64,000 bases of DNA from Bacillus sp. A301a_S52 (GCA_024701455.1 JABXYP010000001.1:190001-254000), one strand, 5' to 3'; positions 34,423 through 43,208 are shown, counted from the stretch's first letter. The notes: generated from the sequence alone by a model not told the origin. Translations and numbers: made by a program.

Positions 34423-35325
34423 ATCAAGAAACTATATTTTAGTTCATTCGCTGTTGTTTTTTTATTTTTTGGTGGGATGGGTAATGTTTATGCAAGTGAT
34501 TTGGACTTAGATGAATTACCAGAAGGTGAGAGAGAAGAAACTAAAGAACGCTCAGAAGAAGTAGTTGATTATTTAAGTCATATTTCAGATTTAAAAGCTA
34601 AGAAAAATTCTTTAGAAACTGACCCAGATGATTTGAGTACAAATGATATCGAGTCTCAAGAAATAGATAATGAAATTAAAAATCTTAATGATGAAATTAA
34701 AGAATTGGAAGATGGTATGGAAGAAAACATAGGAGTTCGAGATGTTGATATTGACGAAGAAGAATTAATTGATGAAATTGGTTTATTTAATAGTGCACCG
34801 AGTGATGTAAGTGTTTCTCATAATTTTAGAGAAGATGTTTTAAATGGTGATGGTAGGTATATAGCTGAAGTGAGTTGGGAATGGAATAATTCTAATTGGA
34901 ATAGTATTACTGGAACTGGCGAAGTTGGTGGATTGGATGGAGTTGCAATAGGTTTGAATAATGATATCTCTGTTTATAATGAAAACTTGAATTTATATTC
35001 AAGTTATGACGGAGAAAATGTTACTAGTGGAACAACTGTTAATAGGGAAAGAGCTGGAGATGGATACGCTTGGACGTATCAAGATAGAGTAATTGGAACA
35101 GGCACAGGAACAGGCCAGGCATTTAATGCTGGCTCGGGTACTGCGATTTTATATATTGATTTCCCTCAAGGTATGGGTTCTTCTACAGAATTATATATTA
35201 ATAAAACTCATACCTGGAGTAACGCTGCTGTTACTGGAGTAAGTGTTAGTGGAGGAATACCTAGTTTCTCTATTTCCAATGTTTCTAATTCATGGAGTGA
35301 TAGTGTTTCTTGGATAGTAGATTAG
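34423..35325 (+). CDS. Secreted acidic coiled-coil protein with a probable ATC start
   Basis: The signal peptide is KKLYFSSFAVVFLFFGGMGN followed by VYAS, but its first codon is ATC (34423-34425), sitting seven bases after GAGGGG. The first in-frame ATG (34477) would delete most of the signal and has a poor site. The mature protein is strongly acidic with a predicted coiled coil at residues 50-100 (KAKKNSLETD, DNEIKNLNDEIKELEDGMEE), then a beta-rich domain from about 110 (SHNFREDVLNGDGRYIAEVS, SVSGGIPSFSISNVS). ATC is a known but very rare start. A one-base mutation or error is the alternative. No function recognised. Confidence 0.55.
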   Translation: MKKLYFSSFAVVFLFFGGMGNVYASDLDLDELPEGEREETKERSEEVVDYLSHISDLKAKKNSLETDPDDLSTNDIESQEIDNEIKNLNDEIKELEDGMEENIGVRDVDIDEEELIDEIGLFNSAPSDVSVSHNFREDVLNGDGRYIAEVSWEWNNSNWNSITGTGEVGGLDGVAIGLNNDISVYNENLNLYSSYDGENVTSGTTVNRERAGDGYAWTYQDRVIGTGTGTGQAFNAGSGTAILYIDFPQGMGSSTELYINKTHTWSNAAVTGVSVSGGIPSFSISNVSNSWSDSVSWIVD

Positions 35326-35333
35326 ATAATTAG

Positions 35334-35380
35334 AAAAGCACTCTCACTGGAGAATCATGTTAGAGTGAAAGTGCTTTTCC
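35334..35380 (+). terminator. Terminator of the secreted coiled-coil protein gene
   Basis: AAAAGCACTCTCACT pairs imperfectly with AGTGAAAGTGCTTTT, followed by CC and an AT-rich stretch. Confidence 0.65.
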
Positions 35381-35411
35381 ATTTTATGAGAAAAGAGGTT
35401 AATGAGTTCAT

Positions 35412-35555
35412 ATGTCTATTGGATTATCTATTTTTCTTGTAATATTATGTTTTGTTTTCATATACTTAATTGTTGAATCTGCAGTTGAGAAGGCTTTAGA
35501 TAAAACAGGTATTGTAGAATTACTTGAAGAAATACGTAATGAGTTAAAGAAATAA
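35412..35555 (+). CDS. Tiny single-helix membrane protein (47 aa)
   Basis: MSIGLSIFLVILCFVFIYLI is one transmembrane helix, followed by a helical tail ending IVELLEEIRNELKK. AGAGG lies about 12 bases before ATG 35412, so the site is modest. Helix plus amphipathic ELLEEI-type tail matches the gene at 44084 (EEIISLLKEMKNK) and that at 6763. Confidence 0.5.
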   Translation: MSIGLSIFLVILCFVFIYLIVESAVEKALDKTGIVELLEEIRNELKK

Positions 35556-35616
35556 TTTAGTGTGACTTTGATAATTCTTTCTTATTCTAGATATATACAG
35601 AAACAATTAAATTTTA

Positions 35617-35663
35617 AAAAACTGCCCTCACGCCATGTCTGACAAGGCGTGAGGGCAGTTTTG
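35617..35663 (+). terminator. Strong terminator
   Basis: AAAACTGCCCTCACGCC pairs perfectly with GGCGTGAGGGCAGTTTT over an 11-nt loop. It can serve either strand; the integrase pseudogene ends at 35765. Confidence 0.85.
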
Positions 35664-35764
35664 AGCCTTGAAAACAAAAAGTCATTCTGTTAGAGTTGAA
35701 GTTACCACATTTTGTCACCACCCTAACCTAATCTATATCCCTCTAGCGACTTATCTATCTCATC

Positions 35765-36230
35765 TTATGTAATACCGATATAACGCTTCGTAATGCTTGG
35801 CGCTGAGTGATTAAAAATATCCTGAAGCATAGCTATGTCTATTGTAGCTTTGTAATAGTGATAGCCAAACGTTTTCCTCATGGTGTGCGTTCCAATATCA
35901 TTACGTTCTAAATACTTACCAGCATCCGCCAGTATTCTATAAGCCTGCGTCTTAGTCATAGCCTTTCCGCCCTTTTGAGATGGAAATAAATACTCGTCAC
36001 TTTGTCGCTCTTCTGTGTAAACATCCAGGTCTTTTCTAATTCCTTTAATATTTACGGTTCTTTTCTTTTTCGTTTTGCCCTCATGGATGATAAATGAACC
36101 TTTCTCCTTTAACATCTGAAACCTTTAACGCCGATATATCTGATATTCTCAATCCTGTATTAATACCGAATAAGAACATCATAACGTCACGATCCGCAAT
36201 TTCCTTCCGTTTCTTCTTCCCTCCCTTAAA
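35765..36230 (-). pseudogene. Frameshifted phage-type tyrosine integrase
   Basis: The downstream half (35765-36115) holds the second catalytic elements: lysine-rich KTKKKRTVNI, HTMRKTFGYHYYK (box II H-x-x-R) and SITKRYIGI (catalytic tyrosine). The upstream half, in another frame, reads DVMMFLFGINTGLRISDISA (box I arginine), then ALKVSDVKGE. The frames overlap around 36110, so a one-base indel separates them. The N-terminal arm and core-binding regions are missing beyond about 36230. It is a dead integrase relic. Confidence 0.65.
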
Positions 36231-36638
36231 TTAGTTTTTTACGTGAGTTTATATGATAAGAAGTTCAATTTAGATATTGTTGAAGAACAAGCTATTTATT
36301 GAAATAACAGTCATCTTACTTAATATCATGGTCAAGGTTGACGTTATTATAGTTCATTCCCAGTTAAGACGATTATCTTTTTAATAGACTAGTATTATTT
36401 TACTGTTTTCTATCAATAGTTAATCAAAAGAACTGATATAGCTTATTTGTATATAATATCTTTTAAAATTCGACAAAATTTAACATTTTTAATGATTTTC
36501 AGTAGGTCTATACGCCTATTTACCATATATATGAAATGGGTTTATAGTTGTTTGGAAGATAAATTGGATAAATTCCCCTTTGGATTTTTTGGGAATTAGT
36601 TTATCTCGAAAAAAACATTTTTGAGAGGAGTGACTGTC
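36231..36638. other. AT-rich stretch upstream of the bacteriocin gene
   Basis: No gene found; presumably it contains the bacteriocin promoter. The sequence is very AT-rich, typical of acquired loci. Confidence 0.35.
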
Positions 36639-37076
36639 ATGAAATCAATGGTCACAAAAGGAGTGCTTAGTTTAACGGTAGTTGGCTTGCTAGTATCTCC
36701 GGTTGGAGAGGTGAAGGCAGCTTGGAGCCCTGTGGTTGAGCCCGAAGGTGGAGGGGTGGAAATCATAACAGACTCTTACGGTTTAGTGGAGAGCGAAGTG
36801 CCTGATTATGAAGGAGAGTCCGATGCATTTACTATTCAAAAAGTCGAAAGCGGTAAAAAGGCTGGAGGATACTGGATTCGTGGGAAAAAGAAAATTAATG
36901 ATGAAAATAAAGTCTATTCTAAATACAAACATTATAAGAAAGAAGGACGTGCTTCAGTTGTTAATGGACTAGGTGATACAGCTACAGGTAAGTGGCAGCC
37001 TAAAGATGAATATAGCGTTGCCCATCGAAAGTGGACATTTAGAGGAACCAATAAAGCTTATTATAATTCCAGATAA
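36639..37076 (+). CDS. Lactococcin 972-family bacteriocin precursor
   Basis: A 145-residue secreted peptide. Signal peptide: MKSMVTKGVLSLTVVGLLVS, ending near EVKAA. The mature C-terminus has the lactococcin 972 pattern: GGYWIRGKK, then YSKYKHYKKEGRASVVNG (the S-x-Y-x-H-x-x-x-x-H-like region with serine-valine) and a final GTNKAYYNS. In Lactococcus this peptide binds lipid II and blocks septum formation. AGGAG precedes ATG 36639. The two downstream genes are the family's usual membrane protein and ABC ATPase, which makes the assignment stronger. Confidence 0.8.
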   Translation: MKSMVTKGVLSLTVVGLLVSPVGEVKAAWSPVVEPEGGGVEIITDSYGLVESEVPDYEGESDAFTIQKVESGKKAGGYWIRGKKKINDENKVYSKYKHYKKEGRASVVNGLGDTATGKWQPKDEYSVAHRKWTFRGTNKAYYNSR

Positions 37077-37083
37077 GTTTTCA

Positions 37084-37106
37084 CGGGAATGTTTTCATTC
37101 CCGTAT
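37084..37106 (+). terminator. Intercistronic hairpin after the bacteriocin gene
   Basis: CGGGAATG pairs with CATTCCCG over a TTTT loop, followed by TATTTTATAG. Placed between the bacteriocin and its transport/immunity genes, it probably reduces their level relative to the bacteriocin. Confidence 0.65.
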
Positions 37107-37130
37107 TTTATAGTTGCAAGGGATGATGAA

Positions 37131-39290
37131 ATGAGAAAAGTAGTGACGGTATTATTGAGTATTTTTTTAATGTTAATGTTATTTCTCTCTACAAACTTAG
37201 TTGAACAATATAAATTCAATCAGCTCCTTTATGAAGGCCGTAGTAGTGTTGCGCTAAATTTTCAAGATTTTAAAAGGCAAGAAAACCCGAATCCCTTTTT
37301 AGAAGAAGTAGCTAATGAACATGGGGTTGTCATTTCAAAGTATGCATTTAAAAATATGGAAAACATGCAAGTATTCACAACAGATCCTACTTTAAAGGGG
37401 CGTATTCAATTAGATAAGGGGGCTTATCCACAATCATACTCAACTGAGTTTATCTCGACTAAGCAGACTAATAATCCATCTCAAGTCGGTCAATTTACGT
37501 CCGGTGAATCACGTGTGACGTTGAATGTGTTTTTGCTCAGTAATCAAACTCAAGCCGGGTATGATGGCATCTACTATTTTGATACGCAAGATGACCAGCT
37601 AGTAGACGACATAATGGAACAGCTAAATGAAGAGCACATTGGCACTGAACTGATGAATATCAGCGTTCAACCAGTGTTTGAATGGCCGATCATTGTGGTT
37701 GTCGCTTTAATGGCGTTATTGATAAGTGTGTTAGGTGCATTGACCTTTGAGATGATTCATCGGAACCGGGATATTTTAGTATTGAAATTAACTGGTTATA
37801 CATATCGGGCCACCGTGTTAGCTCAGTGGCGAAAGCTCATAACAGGATGGCTAGTCGCTTCTGGTATCTCTTATGGATTATTTTTTACGTATACGTTTTT
37901 TTATCGTTATACAGACAATATGTTAGAACTGACACTGCTTTTTTTAGTGATAATAATCTTATTTGCTTTGCTGATGGGCATATATGTGGCATGCCTTGTG
38001 AAGTGGATGTATACCAGTCACCGTGAATATGAAGGACTGAAAGGAAAAAAGCCGTATAATGTCTTAATGGGTGGAAGTGGCATCTTGATGATCGTCTTTT
38101 TAGTTTTTGCCACTTTTGCACTAGCACACTTACATGAAACGAAAGAACTTCTTTCCACATATAAAAACCAGCTCTCGTTATGGGAAAAAACTGAGAATCT
38201 TTATACAAATCGCGTATCTTATGTTGGGCACTACGAAGATGATTTGTCTAAAGAAGACGTCTCAAACCAGGCCATGAAGCATGCATACAACGATTTAAAT
38301 GAAAAAGTCAATGGGTTTGTAATGGATGCATCAAATTACGTGGAGGTTGAAGAGGGTGTCTACTTATACGAAGAAAATACAGTTGGGAAAGATGCCCGAA
38401 CCGCCCCGAGTGGAACATCGATTACGATTAACCAAAATTATTTAGAATATAATCCAATCGATAGTGAACACGGAGCGATTGAAGAGCAGCTAATTAATGA
38501 CGATAATGTGCTCAATTTATTAGTGCCAGTGTCGTTAAGGGATAAAGAAACAGAGATAGAAGACAATTATCGGGATCATTTTTATTTTCAAAAAGTTGAA
38601 GTTGAGAATATTTATCGTGAAGCAAAAGGTGAATCACTTAATACATTAGAAAAGGATAAGCTCGACATTCATATTATCTACGTAAAAGATGGTCAATCAT
38701 ACTTTACTTTTAATCCAGAGGAAGACGGTGAAGGTGACTATTTTATTTATGATCCTATCGTCATTATTGATAATGCCAATTTTGATGCGTCATATTACAG
38801 TAGTTATCTCTCACGTTGCTATTACTTTTATTCAGATGAAGAGGATCCAATGGAGATTGTTAGTGCTATTGCTGCTGACCATGATTTGACATCAATGTTG
38901 CAACATGTGAGTTCTATATATGATGAATACGGAAATAAAATACACGAATTGTCTACGATGATGTTGGCCTTAATTATTGTCGTTGGGGCATTAAGTGTTG
39001 CTTTACTTAGTGTCAGTCTCTATTATTCTGTTTGTTATTTTCATAAAAATAAGTTAAGGATTTTCGTTCAGCACGTTCATGGGCAAGGGTTTTATTCATT
39101 AACGAAAGGGCTGCTCGTGATGTATGGATGTCTTTTTAGTGTGTTACTGGGGCTCTCATTCGTTATGCGATTAGGGGTATTCACACTAGTTATGGTGGCG
39201 ATGGTCGCATTAAATCTAGCCGTCAGTATTTGGTTAATAAAACGCTTGACAAAGAATATTCATCTTAATTTGAAGAAAGAGGTATCGTGA
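37131..39290 (+). CDS. Bacteriocin-associated integral membrane protein (DUF1430)
   Basis: A 719-residue membrane protein. An N-terminal helix (VVTVLLSIFLMLMLFLSTNLV) leads to an outside domain, helices cluster at about 185-340 (VVVALMALLISVLGALTFE, LTLLFLVIIILFALLMGIYV), a second outer domain follows, and three more helices end the protein (LALIIVVGALSVALLSVS). This is the layout of the DUF1430/FtsX-like permeases found beside lactococcin 972, which serve as immunity/export. AAGGGA precedes ATG 37131. It overlaps the ABC ATPase start. Confidence 0.82.
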   Translation: MRKVVTVLLSIFLMLMLFLSTNLVEQYKFNQLLYEGRSSVALNFQDFKRQENPNPFLEEVANEHGVVISKYAFKNMENMQVFTTDPTLKGRIQLDKGAYPQSYSTEFISTKQTNNPSQVGQFTSGESRVTLNVFLLSNQTQAGYDGIYYFDTQDDQLVDDIMEQLNEEHIGTELMNISVQPVFEWPIIVVVALMALLISVLGALTFEMIHRNRDILVLKLTGYTYRATVLAQWRKLITGWLVASGISYGLFFTYTFFYRYTDNMLELTLLFLVIIILFALLMGIYVACLVKWMYTSHREYEGLKGKKPYNVLMGGSGILMIVFLVFATFALAHLHETKELLSTYKNQLSLWEKTENLYTNRVSYVGHYEDDLSKEDVSNQAMKHAYNDLNEKVNGFVMDASNYVEVEEGVYLYEENTVGKDARTAPSGTSITINQNYLEYNPIDSEHGAIEEQLINDDNVLNLLVPVSLRDKETEIEDNYRDHFYFQKVEVENIYREAKGESLNTLEKDKLDIHIIYVKDGQSYFTFNPEEDGEGDYFIYDPIVIIDNANFDASYYSSYLSRCYYFYSDEEDPMEIVSAIAADHDLTSMLQHVSSIYDEYGNKIHELSTMMLALIIVVGALSVALLSVSLYYSVCYFHKNKLRIFVQHVHGQGFYSLTKGLLVMYGCLFSVLLGLSFVMRLGVFTLVMVAMVALNLAVSIWLIKRLTKNIHLNLKKEVS

Positions 39291-39907
39291 TGATTGAAGC
39301 GAAAGAAATTACAAAAACATTTGGTGAGCGAGCATTGTTTACGGATTTTAATTTATCTGTGCCGGAAGGGGCATTTTTAGCTATTACTGGTGAGAGTGGC
39401 ACGGGTAAAACCACTCTCTTAAATATGCTAAGTTTGTTAGAGAAACCGGATAATGGGGATATCACGATTGATAGTAAAATCAATCCAAGTAAGCGGGAAA
39501 TAATGTTGCTACGCCGGCATACAATCGGCTATTTGTTCCAAAATTATGCCTTAATTCCGAATGAAACGGTAGAAAAGAATATTGCCCTTGCGTTGCGTTA
39601 TCAGAAGGAAAGAGCGTGGAAAGACGTCATAGCAGAAACATTAGAGCGTGTCGGTTTGAAAGGCTTTGAGAAGAAAAAAGTGTATACATTAAGTGGAGGC
39701 GAACAGCAACGTGTGGCATTCGCCCGTATGATTGCTAAAGATTGCCGCTATATTTTTGCAGATGAGCCAACAGGTAATCTGGATTCTAAAAATGCAGACC
39801 AAATATTTTCATTGTTGGAGGAGACACATAGACAAGGGAAAACGGTACTCCTTGTGACACATGATATGGAATTAGCCCGGCGAGCGCCTGAGCAGTTGGC
39901 GTTGTAA
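39290..39907 (+). CDS. ABC transporter ATP-binding protein, lactococcin 972 group
   Basis: A 205-residue ATPase: Walker A GESGTGKTTLLNMLSLL, Q-loop YLFQNYALIP, signature LSGGEQQRVAFARM, Walker B YIFADEPTGNLD and H-loop LLVTHDMELA. ATG 39290 overlaps the stop of the DUF1430 gene (GTGATG), implying coupling. It is the MacB/LolD-like ATPase type used with FtsX-fold permeases. With the permease it forms the immunity/export unit of the bacteriocin. Confidence 0.9.
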   Translation: MIEAKEITKTFGERALFTDFNLSVPEGAFLAITGESGTGKTTLLNMLSLLEKPDNGDITIDSKINPSKREIMLLRRHTIGYLFQNYALIPNETVEKNIALALRYQKERAWKDVIAETLERVGLKGFEKKKVYTLSGGEQQRVAFARMIAKDCRYIFADEPTGNLDSKNADQIFSLLEETHRQGKTVLLVTHDMELARRAPEQLAL

Positions 39908-40006
39908 GTAGAAGTTAAACCACTGCTTAACATAGCAAGGCAGATGAAACAAAGATTACTAAATATTGAATTTTAGTTCATTATTTAAGTCAGTAATTCT
40001 TAATTA

Positions 40007-40048
40007 AGTCAACGCCATCGAACCTGTTCGATGACGTTGACTGTTTTT
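40007..40048. terminator. Bidirectional terminator
   Basis: AGTCAACGCCATCGAA pairs, with one mismatch, with TTCGATGACGTTGACT over a 4-nt loop, followed by GTTTTT. It sits between the bacteriocin ABC gene and the XapX gene on the opposite strand. Confidence 0.8.
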
Positions 40049-40055
40049 AACACCC

Positions 40056-40223
40056 TTATGATAAAAAAGCACTGACATAATTCATGATCTTATGTCCTAA
40101 ATAGATGCCTAAAATGCCGATAACACCTGGCAAGGCAGGTGGTGATGGTATAGGGAGTTTAATCCATGTAAAGACGATGCCGACGATTAGGCCAGCAATT
40201 AACGCAAGTGCTATTTCCTGCAT
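40056..40223 (-). CDS. XapX domain protein (DUF1427)
   Basis: 55 residues: MQEIALALIAGLIVGIVFTW, then IKLPIPSPPALPGVIGILGI and YLGHKIMNY. The PIPxPPALPGxxGIxGIYxG motif is the XapX signature. ATG 40223 has AAAGGA at suitable distance; an in-frame ATG (40232) is too close. Two membrane helices with the proline-rich loop between them. It is a widespread small membrane protein whose function is unknown, here behind a nucleoside transporter operon. Confidence 0.8.
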   Translation of the reverse strand: MQEIALALIAGLIVGIVFTWIKLPIPSPPALPGVIGILGIYLGHKIMNYVSAFLS

Positions 40224-40257
40224 AACCCTCATCCTTTTTAGTTAGTCTTTTAATGAG

Positions 40258-41484
40258 CTAGAGTATAATCATCACGATAGCGCCATTTAGTAAATTGGCC
40301 AATGTAGCAGCAATGAGTGCTTTTATTGCCAATTGTTGAACTTCCTGTTTGCGCTTAGGGACCATTCTAGATAGCATTCCTACAATACTACCAGCGGCAC
40401 CAAAATTAGCAAAGCCGCTTAAGGCAAACGTTAAGATAGCTATTGAACGTTCTGAAAAGTTTTCTAACCCTGTGGAAAAAGAGGCAAACGCCACAAATTC
40501 ATTTAATAGCATTTTTTGTGCGAGAAGATTACCAGCTATAACGGCTTCGCTTGCAGGAATGCCAATTAAAAAGGCAATGGGAGCGAAAAGGTAGCCTAAA
40601 ATAAGTTCTAATGAAAGGTTTTCTAGTCCCACAAGAGAGCCACCAAAACCTAGTATGCCATTTGCTAAAGCAATTAAACTAATAAACATAATGAGCATAA
40701 GCCCTACATTCACGGCATAATGCAAGCCTTCCTTTGAGTTTACAAAGATCACGTCAATTAAATTTGTATCTTCTTTAGCTTTTGACATAGTGTCATCACT
40801 TTGCTTCCATTCTTCATTATCGATTTCCTCAGTTTCTGGAATAACAAACTTAGCAATCATTAATCCGGCAGGAGCTGACATGACCGCTGCTGATAGAAGG
40901 TATTGGATGGGAATTCCCATAGCTGCTAGCCCCATTAACACAGCACCAGAGACAGAAGCAAGTCCCCCTACCATAACTGAGAAGATTTGTGACCGTGACA
41001 TAGTGGCTATATATGGCTTAACAACAAGAGGTGCTTGCGTATTGCCTATAAAAATATTAGCAGCGGCAGCCACTGATTCAGCGTAAGAGGTTTGCATGAG
41101 CTTTGAGATAAATCCTCCTATAAAACGAACAACATGCTGCATAATACCAAAATAATAAAGCAAGGCAATTAAAACGGTTAAGAAGATAATCATTCCTAAA
41201 ACAGTGACTGCGAAAACACCTACATCTCCACTACGATCTGCTAAGGGACCAAATACGAAAGTTAGCCCTTCATTTCCATATCCTATCAGACTATTAACGC
41301 CATCAGAAGCTACTTGAATAGCTTTTTGCCCAACGTCCCATCTCAAAACTAAAATACCGAAAATGACCTGTAAGATAAAACCAATTGTGACAGTGCGGAC
41401 ATTAATGCGTTTCTTATTTTCCGACATTAAAATGGAGATGAGAATAATGATACTACACCCAAATAAACCCCATAATATAGTCAT
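40258..41484 (-). CDS. nupG: Concentrative nucleoside transporter NupC/NupG-type
   Basis: A 408-residue CNT-family nucleoside permease with about nine or more helices. Landmarks: AAANIFIGNTQAPLVVKPYI (nucleoside-binding Q-x-P), SVSGAVLMGLAAMGIP, SAPAGLMIAKFVIPE, and GIPASEAVIAGNLLAQKMLLNEFVAF (second binding hairpin N-E-F). AGGATGG precedes ATG 41484. It follows a purine nucleoside phosphorylase on the same strand with 101 bp between, including a hairpin at 41537, so the two serve purine nucleoside salvage. The symbol is from B. subtilis usage and the assignment to purines is inferred from the neighbour. Confidence 0.87.
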   Translation of the reverse strand: MTILWGLFGCSIIILISILMSENKKRINVRTVTIGFILQVIFGILVLRWDVGQKAIQVASDGVNSLIGYGNEGLTFVFGPLADRSGDVGVFAVTVLGMIIFLTVLIALLYYFGIMQHVVRFIGGFISKLMQTSYAESVAAAANIFIGNTQAPLVVKPYIATMSRSQIFSVMVGGLASVSGAVLMGLAAMGIPIQYLLSAAVMSAPAGLMIAKFVIPETEEIDNEEWKQSDDTMSKAKEDTNLIDVIFVNSKEGLHYAVNVGLMLIMFISLIALANGILGFGGSLVGLENLSLELILGYLFAPIAFLIGIPASEAVIAGNLLAQKMLLNEFVAFASFSTGLENFSERSIAILTFALSGFANFGAAGSIVGMLSRMVPKRKQEVQQLAIKALIAATLANLLNGAIVMIIL

Positions 41485-41536
41485 AAGCCACCATCCTTTT
41501 TGATTATTATGAAAATTCAGACATATATAGATCTAG

Positions 41537-41572
41537 GTTCAGCTGCTGATGGTTCCGAATTAGCAGCTGAAC
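41537..41572 (-). promoter_or_regulatory. Intercistronic hairpin between punA and nupG
   Basis: GTTCAGCTGCT pairs perfectly with AGCAGCTGAAC over a 14-nt loop, with no T-run. It probably modulates downstream transporter mRNA rather than ending transcription. Confidence 0.55.
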
Positions 41573-41585
41573 GACATATCAAATA

Positions 41586-42404
41586 CTAAATTTTCTGGAC
41601 CACTTCTGTTATGAAGCGAATGAATTTACTCTTTGCTTGACCGGCTACCTCAATGACTTCTTGATGACTTAATGGTTGATCCAAAATGCCACATGCCATA
41701 TTCGTTAAACACGAAATACCTAAAACTTTAAGGCCTGCATGAACAGCTACGGTAGTTTCAGGAACAGTGGACATGCCAATCGCATCGCCTCCTAATGTTC
41801 TAATCATTCTAATTTCAGCGGGGGTTTCATATACAGGCCCACTCCACCAGCCGTAAACGCCTTCTCGCAATGTAATACCTTGTTCCTTTGCAATTTCCTT
41901 ACTCATGTTTCTTAACTCTTTGTTATATACTTGTGAGACATCAGGAAATCTTGGTCCTAGCTCTTCATTGTTCTTTCCTATAAGTGGATTCACACCAACA
42001 AGATTAATGTGATCTGTTATGAGCATAAGATCCCCAGGACTAAACGACGTATTCACTGCTCCACAAGCATTGGTGACAATTAATGTCTCAATTCCTAGGG
42101 CCTTCATGACACGAATCGGAAATGTGACTTCATCTAATGTATAACCTTCATAATAATGGTATCTTCCTTTCATAGCTACAATGGTTTTTCCTTTTAATTT
42201 CCCAATGACTAATTGATTAGCATGACCTTGGGCATCTGACTTGCTAAAATAAGGAATATCTTCATATGGAATAATGACAGCTTCCTCAAGGTCATCAGCC
42301 AAGTCACCGAGACCAGACCCTAGTATGATACCAATTTCAGGTTTATGTTTAGTTAATCCTCTTATATACTCTTTCGCCTGATAAATGTCATTAATAGCAT
42401 GCAT
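41586..42404 (-). CDS. punA: Purine-nucleoside phosphorylase (PNP I)
   Basis: A 272-residue low-molecular-weight trimeric PNP: GIILGSGLGDLADDL (phosphate site), GHANQLVIGKLKGKTIVAMKG, RYHYYEGYTLDEVTFP, TNACGAVNTSFSPGDLMLI, GPVYETPAEIRMIRTLGGDAIGMSTVPE (purine and ribose site with conserved glutamate), ending GISCLTNMACG. In front of GPVYETP stands YGWWS, where most relatives have smaller residues. GGAGGG precedes ATG 42404. It phosphorolyses inosine and guanosine in the cytosol. The LmrA-type box at 42486 lies just upstream. Confidence 0.9.
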   Translation of the reverse strand: MHAINDIYQAKEYIRGLTKHKPEIGIILGSGLGDLADDLEEAVIIPYEDIPYFSKSDAQGHANQLVIGKLKGKTIVAMKGRYHYYEGYTLDEVTFPIRVMKALGIETLIVTNACGAVNTSFSPGDLMLITDHINLVGVNPLIGKNNEELGPRFPDVSQVYNKELRNMSKEIAKEQGITLREGVYGWWSGPVYETPAEIRMIRTLGGDAIGMSTVPETTVAVHAGLKVLGISCLTNMACGILDQPLSHQEVIEVAGQAKSKFIRFITEVVQKI

Positions 42405-42485
42405 GGCAATCCCTCCAAGTTAAATTGTCTGCCTTTTATATTTAAAAAACGGTAGTTCAGAATGTCCTTTCCTTCTTTCTTGAAC

Positions 42486-42497
42486 TAGACCGGTCTA
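42486..42497. promoter_or_regulatory. LmrA/QdoR-type operator ahead of punA
   Basis: TAGACCGGTCTA is a perfect 12-bp palindrome matching the LmrA/YxaF box ATAGACCRATCTAT of B. subtilis. It is 82 bp upstream of punA and 40 bp after the TetR stop. Confidence 0.65.
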
Positions 42498-42536
42498 CAT
42501 AATAAGTGCAATTTATACGCCGTTACGAAAGCTAGA

Positions 42537-43100
42537 TTAAGTTTTCAGTAACGGCGGGATAACTTCTGCCACAATTTTTAGAGGCGTACTGTCATTTCTC
42601 GTTAAGCAAATCACTAATGCTCCTTGAATCATGGCATTTACTGTCATGGCAATCTCATAGGCAGCGCGGGGTTCATAACCATAATTGAGAAGCTTGTCGG
42701 CAAAAATGTGATGCCATGCGTCAAATACACTGCGGCATGCCTCCCTTAACTCTTCACTTACGTCAGAAGTTTCTAGGACAATGGCTGTGATAGGAACTCC
42801 TTGAAAATAACTATCTTTCTCAAATCGTTCAGCACTATCTAAAATATAATGTTGAATAGCTTCAGTAGGATCAGAATAGCCATTTAATTTTTCTGCAATA
42901 AACTGAGATACACTATGTTTCGTCCACTCAATAGCTTCTTTTGCTAATTGTTCTTTCCCATTAGGGAAATGATAATAAATCGACCCTTTTGGTGCACCGC
43001 TAAGTTTAATAATGTCATTTAAACCAGTTCCAAAATACCCTTTAGATTGAAGTAAATACGCTGTTGCCTTAATCATATCTTCACGTGAATTCCGTTTCAT
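42537..43100 (-). CDS. TetR-family regulator, LmrA/YxaF-like
   Basis: A 187-residue TetR regulator: the helix-turn-helix spans KATAYLLQSKGYFGTGLNDI and LSGAPKGSIYYHFPNGKEQLA. The GAPKGSIYYHFPNGKEQLA stretch is typical of LmrA/YxaF-like proteins. The effector-binding half carries a phenylalanine/tyrosine-rich stretch. The gene has its own box (43129-43146) and another stands before punA (42486), so it probably controls itself and the punA-nupG operon. Flavonoids are the inducers of B. subtilis homologues; here the inducer is unknown. Confidence 0.87.
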   Translation of the reverse strand: MKRNSREDMIKATAYLLQSKGYFGTGLNDIIKLSGAPKGSIYYHFPNGKEQLAKEAIEWTKHSVSQFIAEKLNGYSDPTEAIQHYILDSAERFEKDSYFQGVPITAIVLETSDVSEELREACRSVFDAWHHIFADKLLNYGYEPRAAYEIAMTVNAMIQGALVICLTRNDSTPLKIVAEVIPPLLKT

Positions 43101-43128
43101 ACTAGTAGAGTCCTTCCATAAAAAAAAT

Positions 43129-43146
43129 ATACCAATTGGTCTACAT
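43129..43146. promoter_or_regulatory. LmrA/QdoR-type operator ahead of the TetR gene
   Basis: TATACCAATTGGTCTACATA matches the LmrA/YxaF box (TAGACCAATTGGTATA on the other strand), about 30 bp upstream of the TetR start. It implies autoregulation. Confidence 0.6.
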
Positions 43147-43208
43147 ATATATCGTAATATGAAAATGCAAAAAAGTAAAGCGGTTTCATTGAAATGATGG
43201 TCTTTTAA

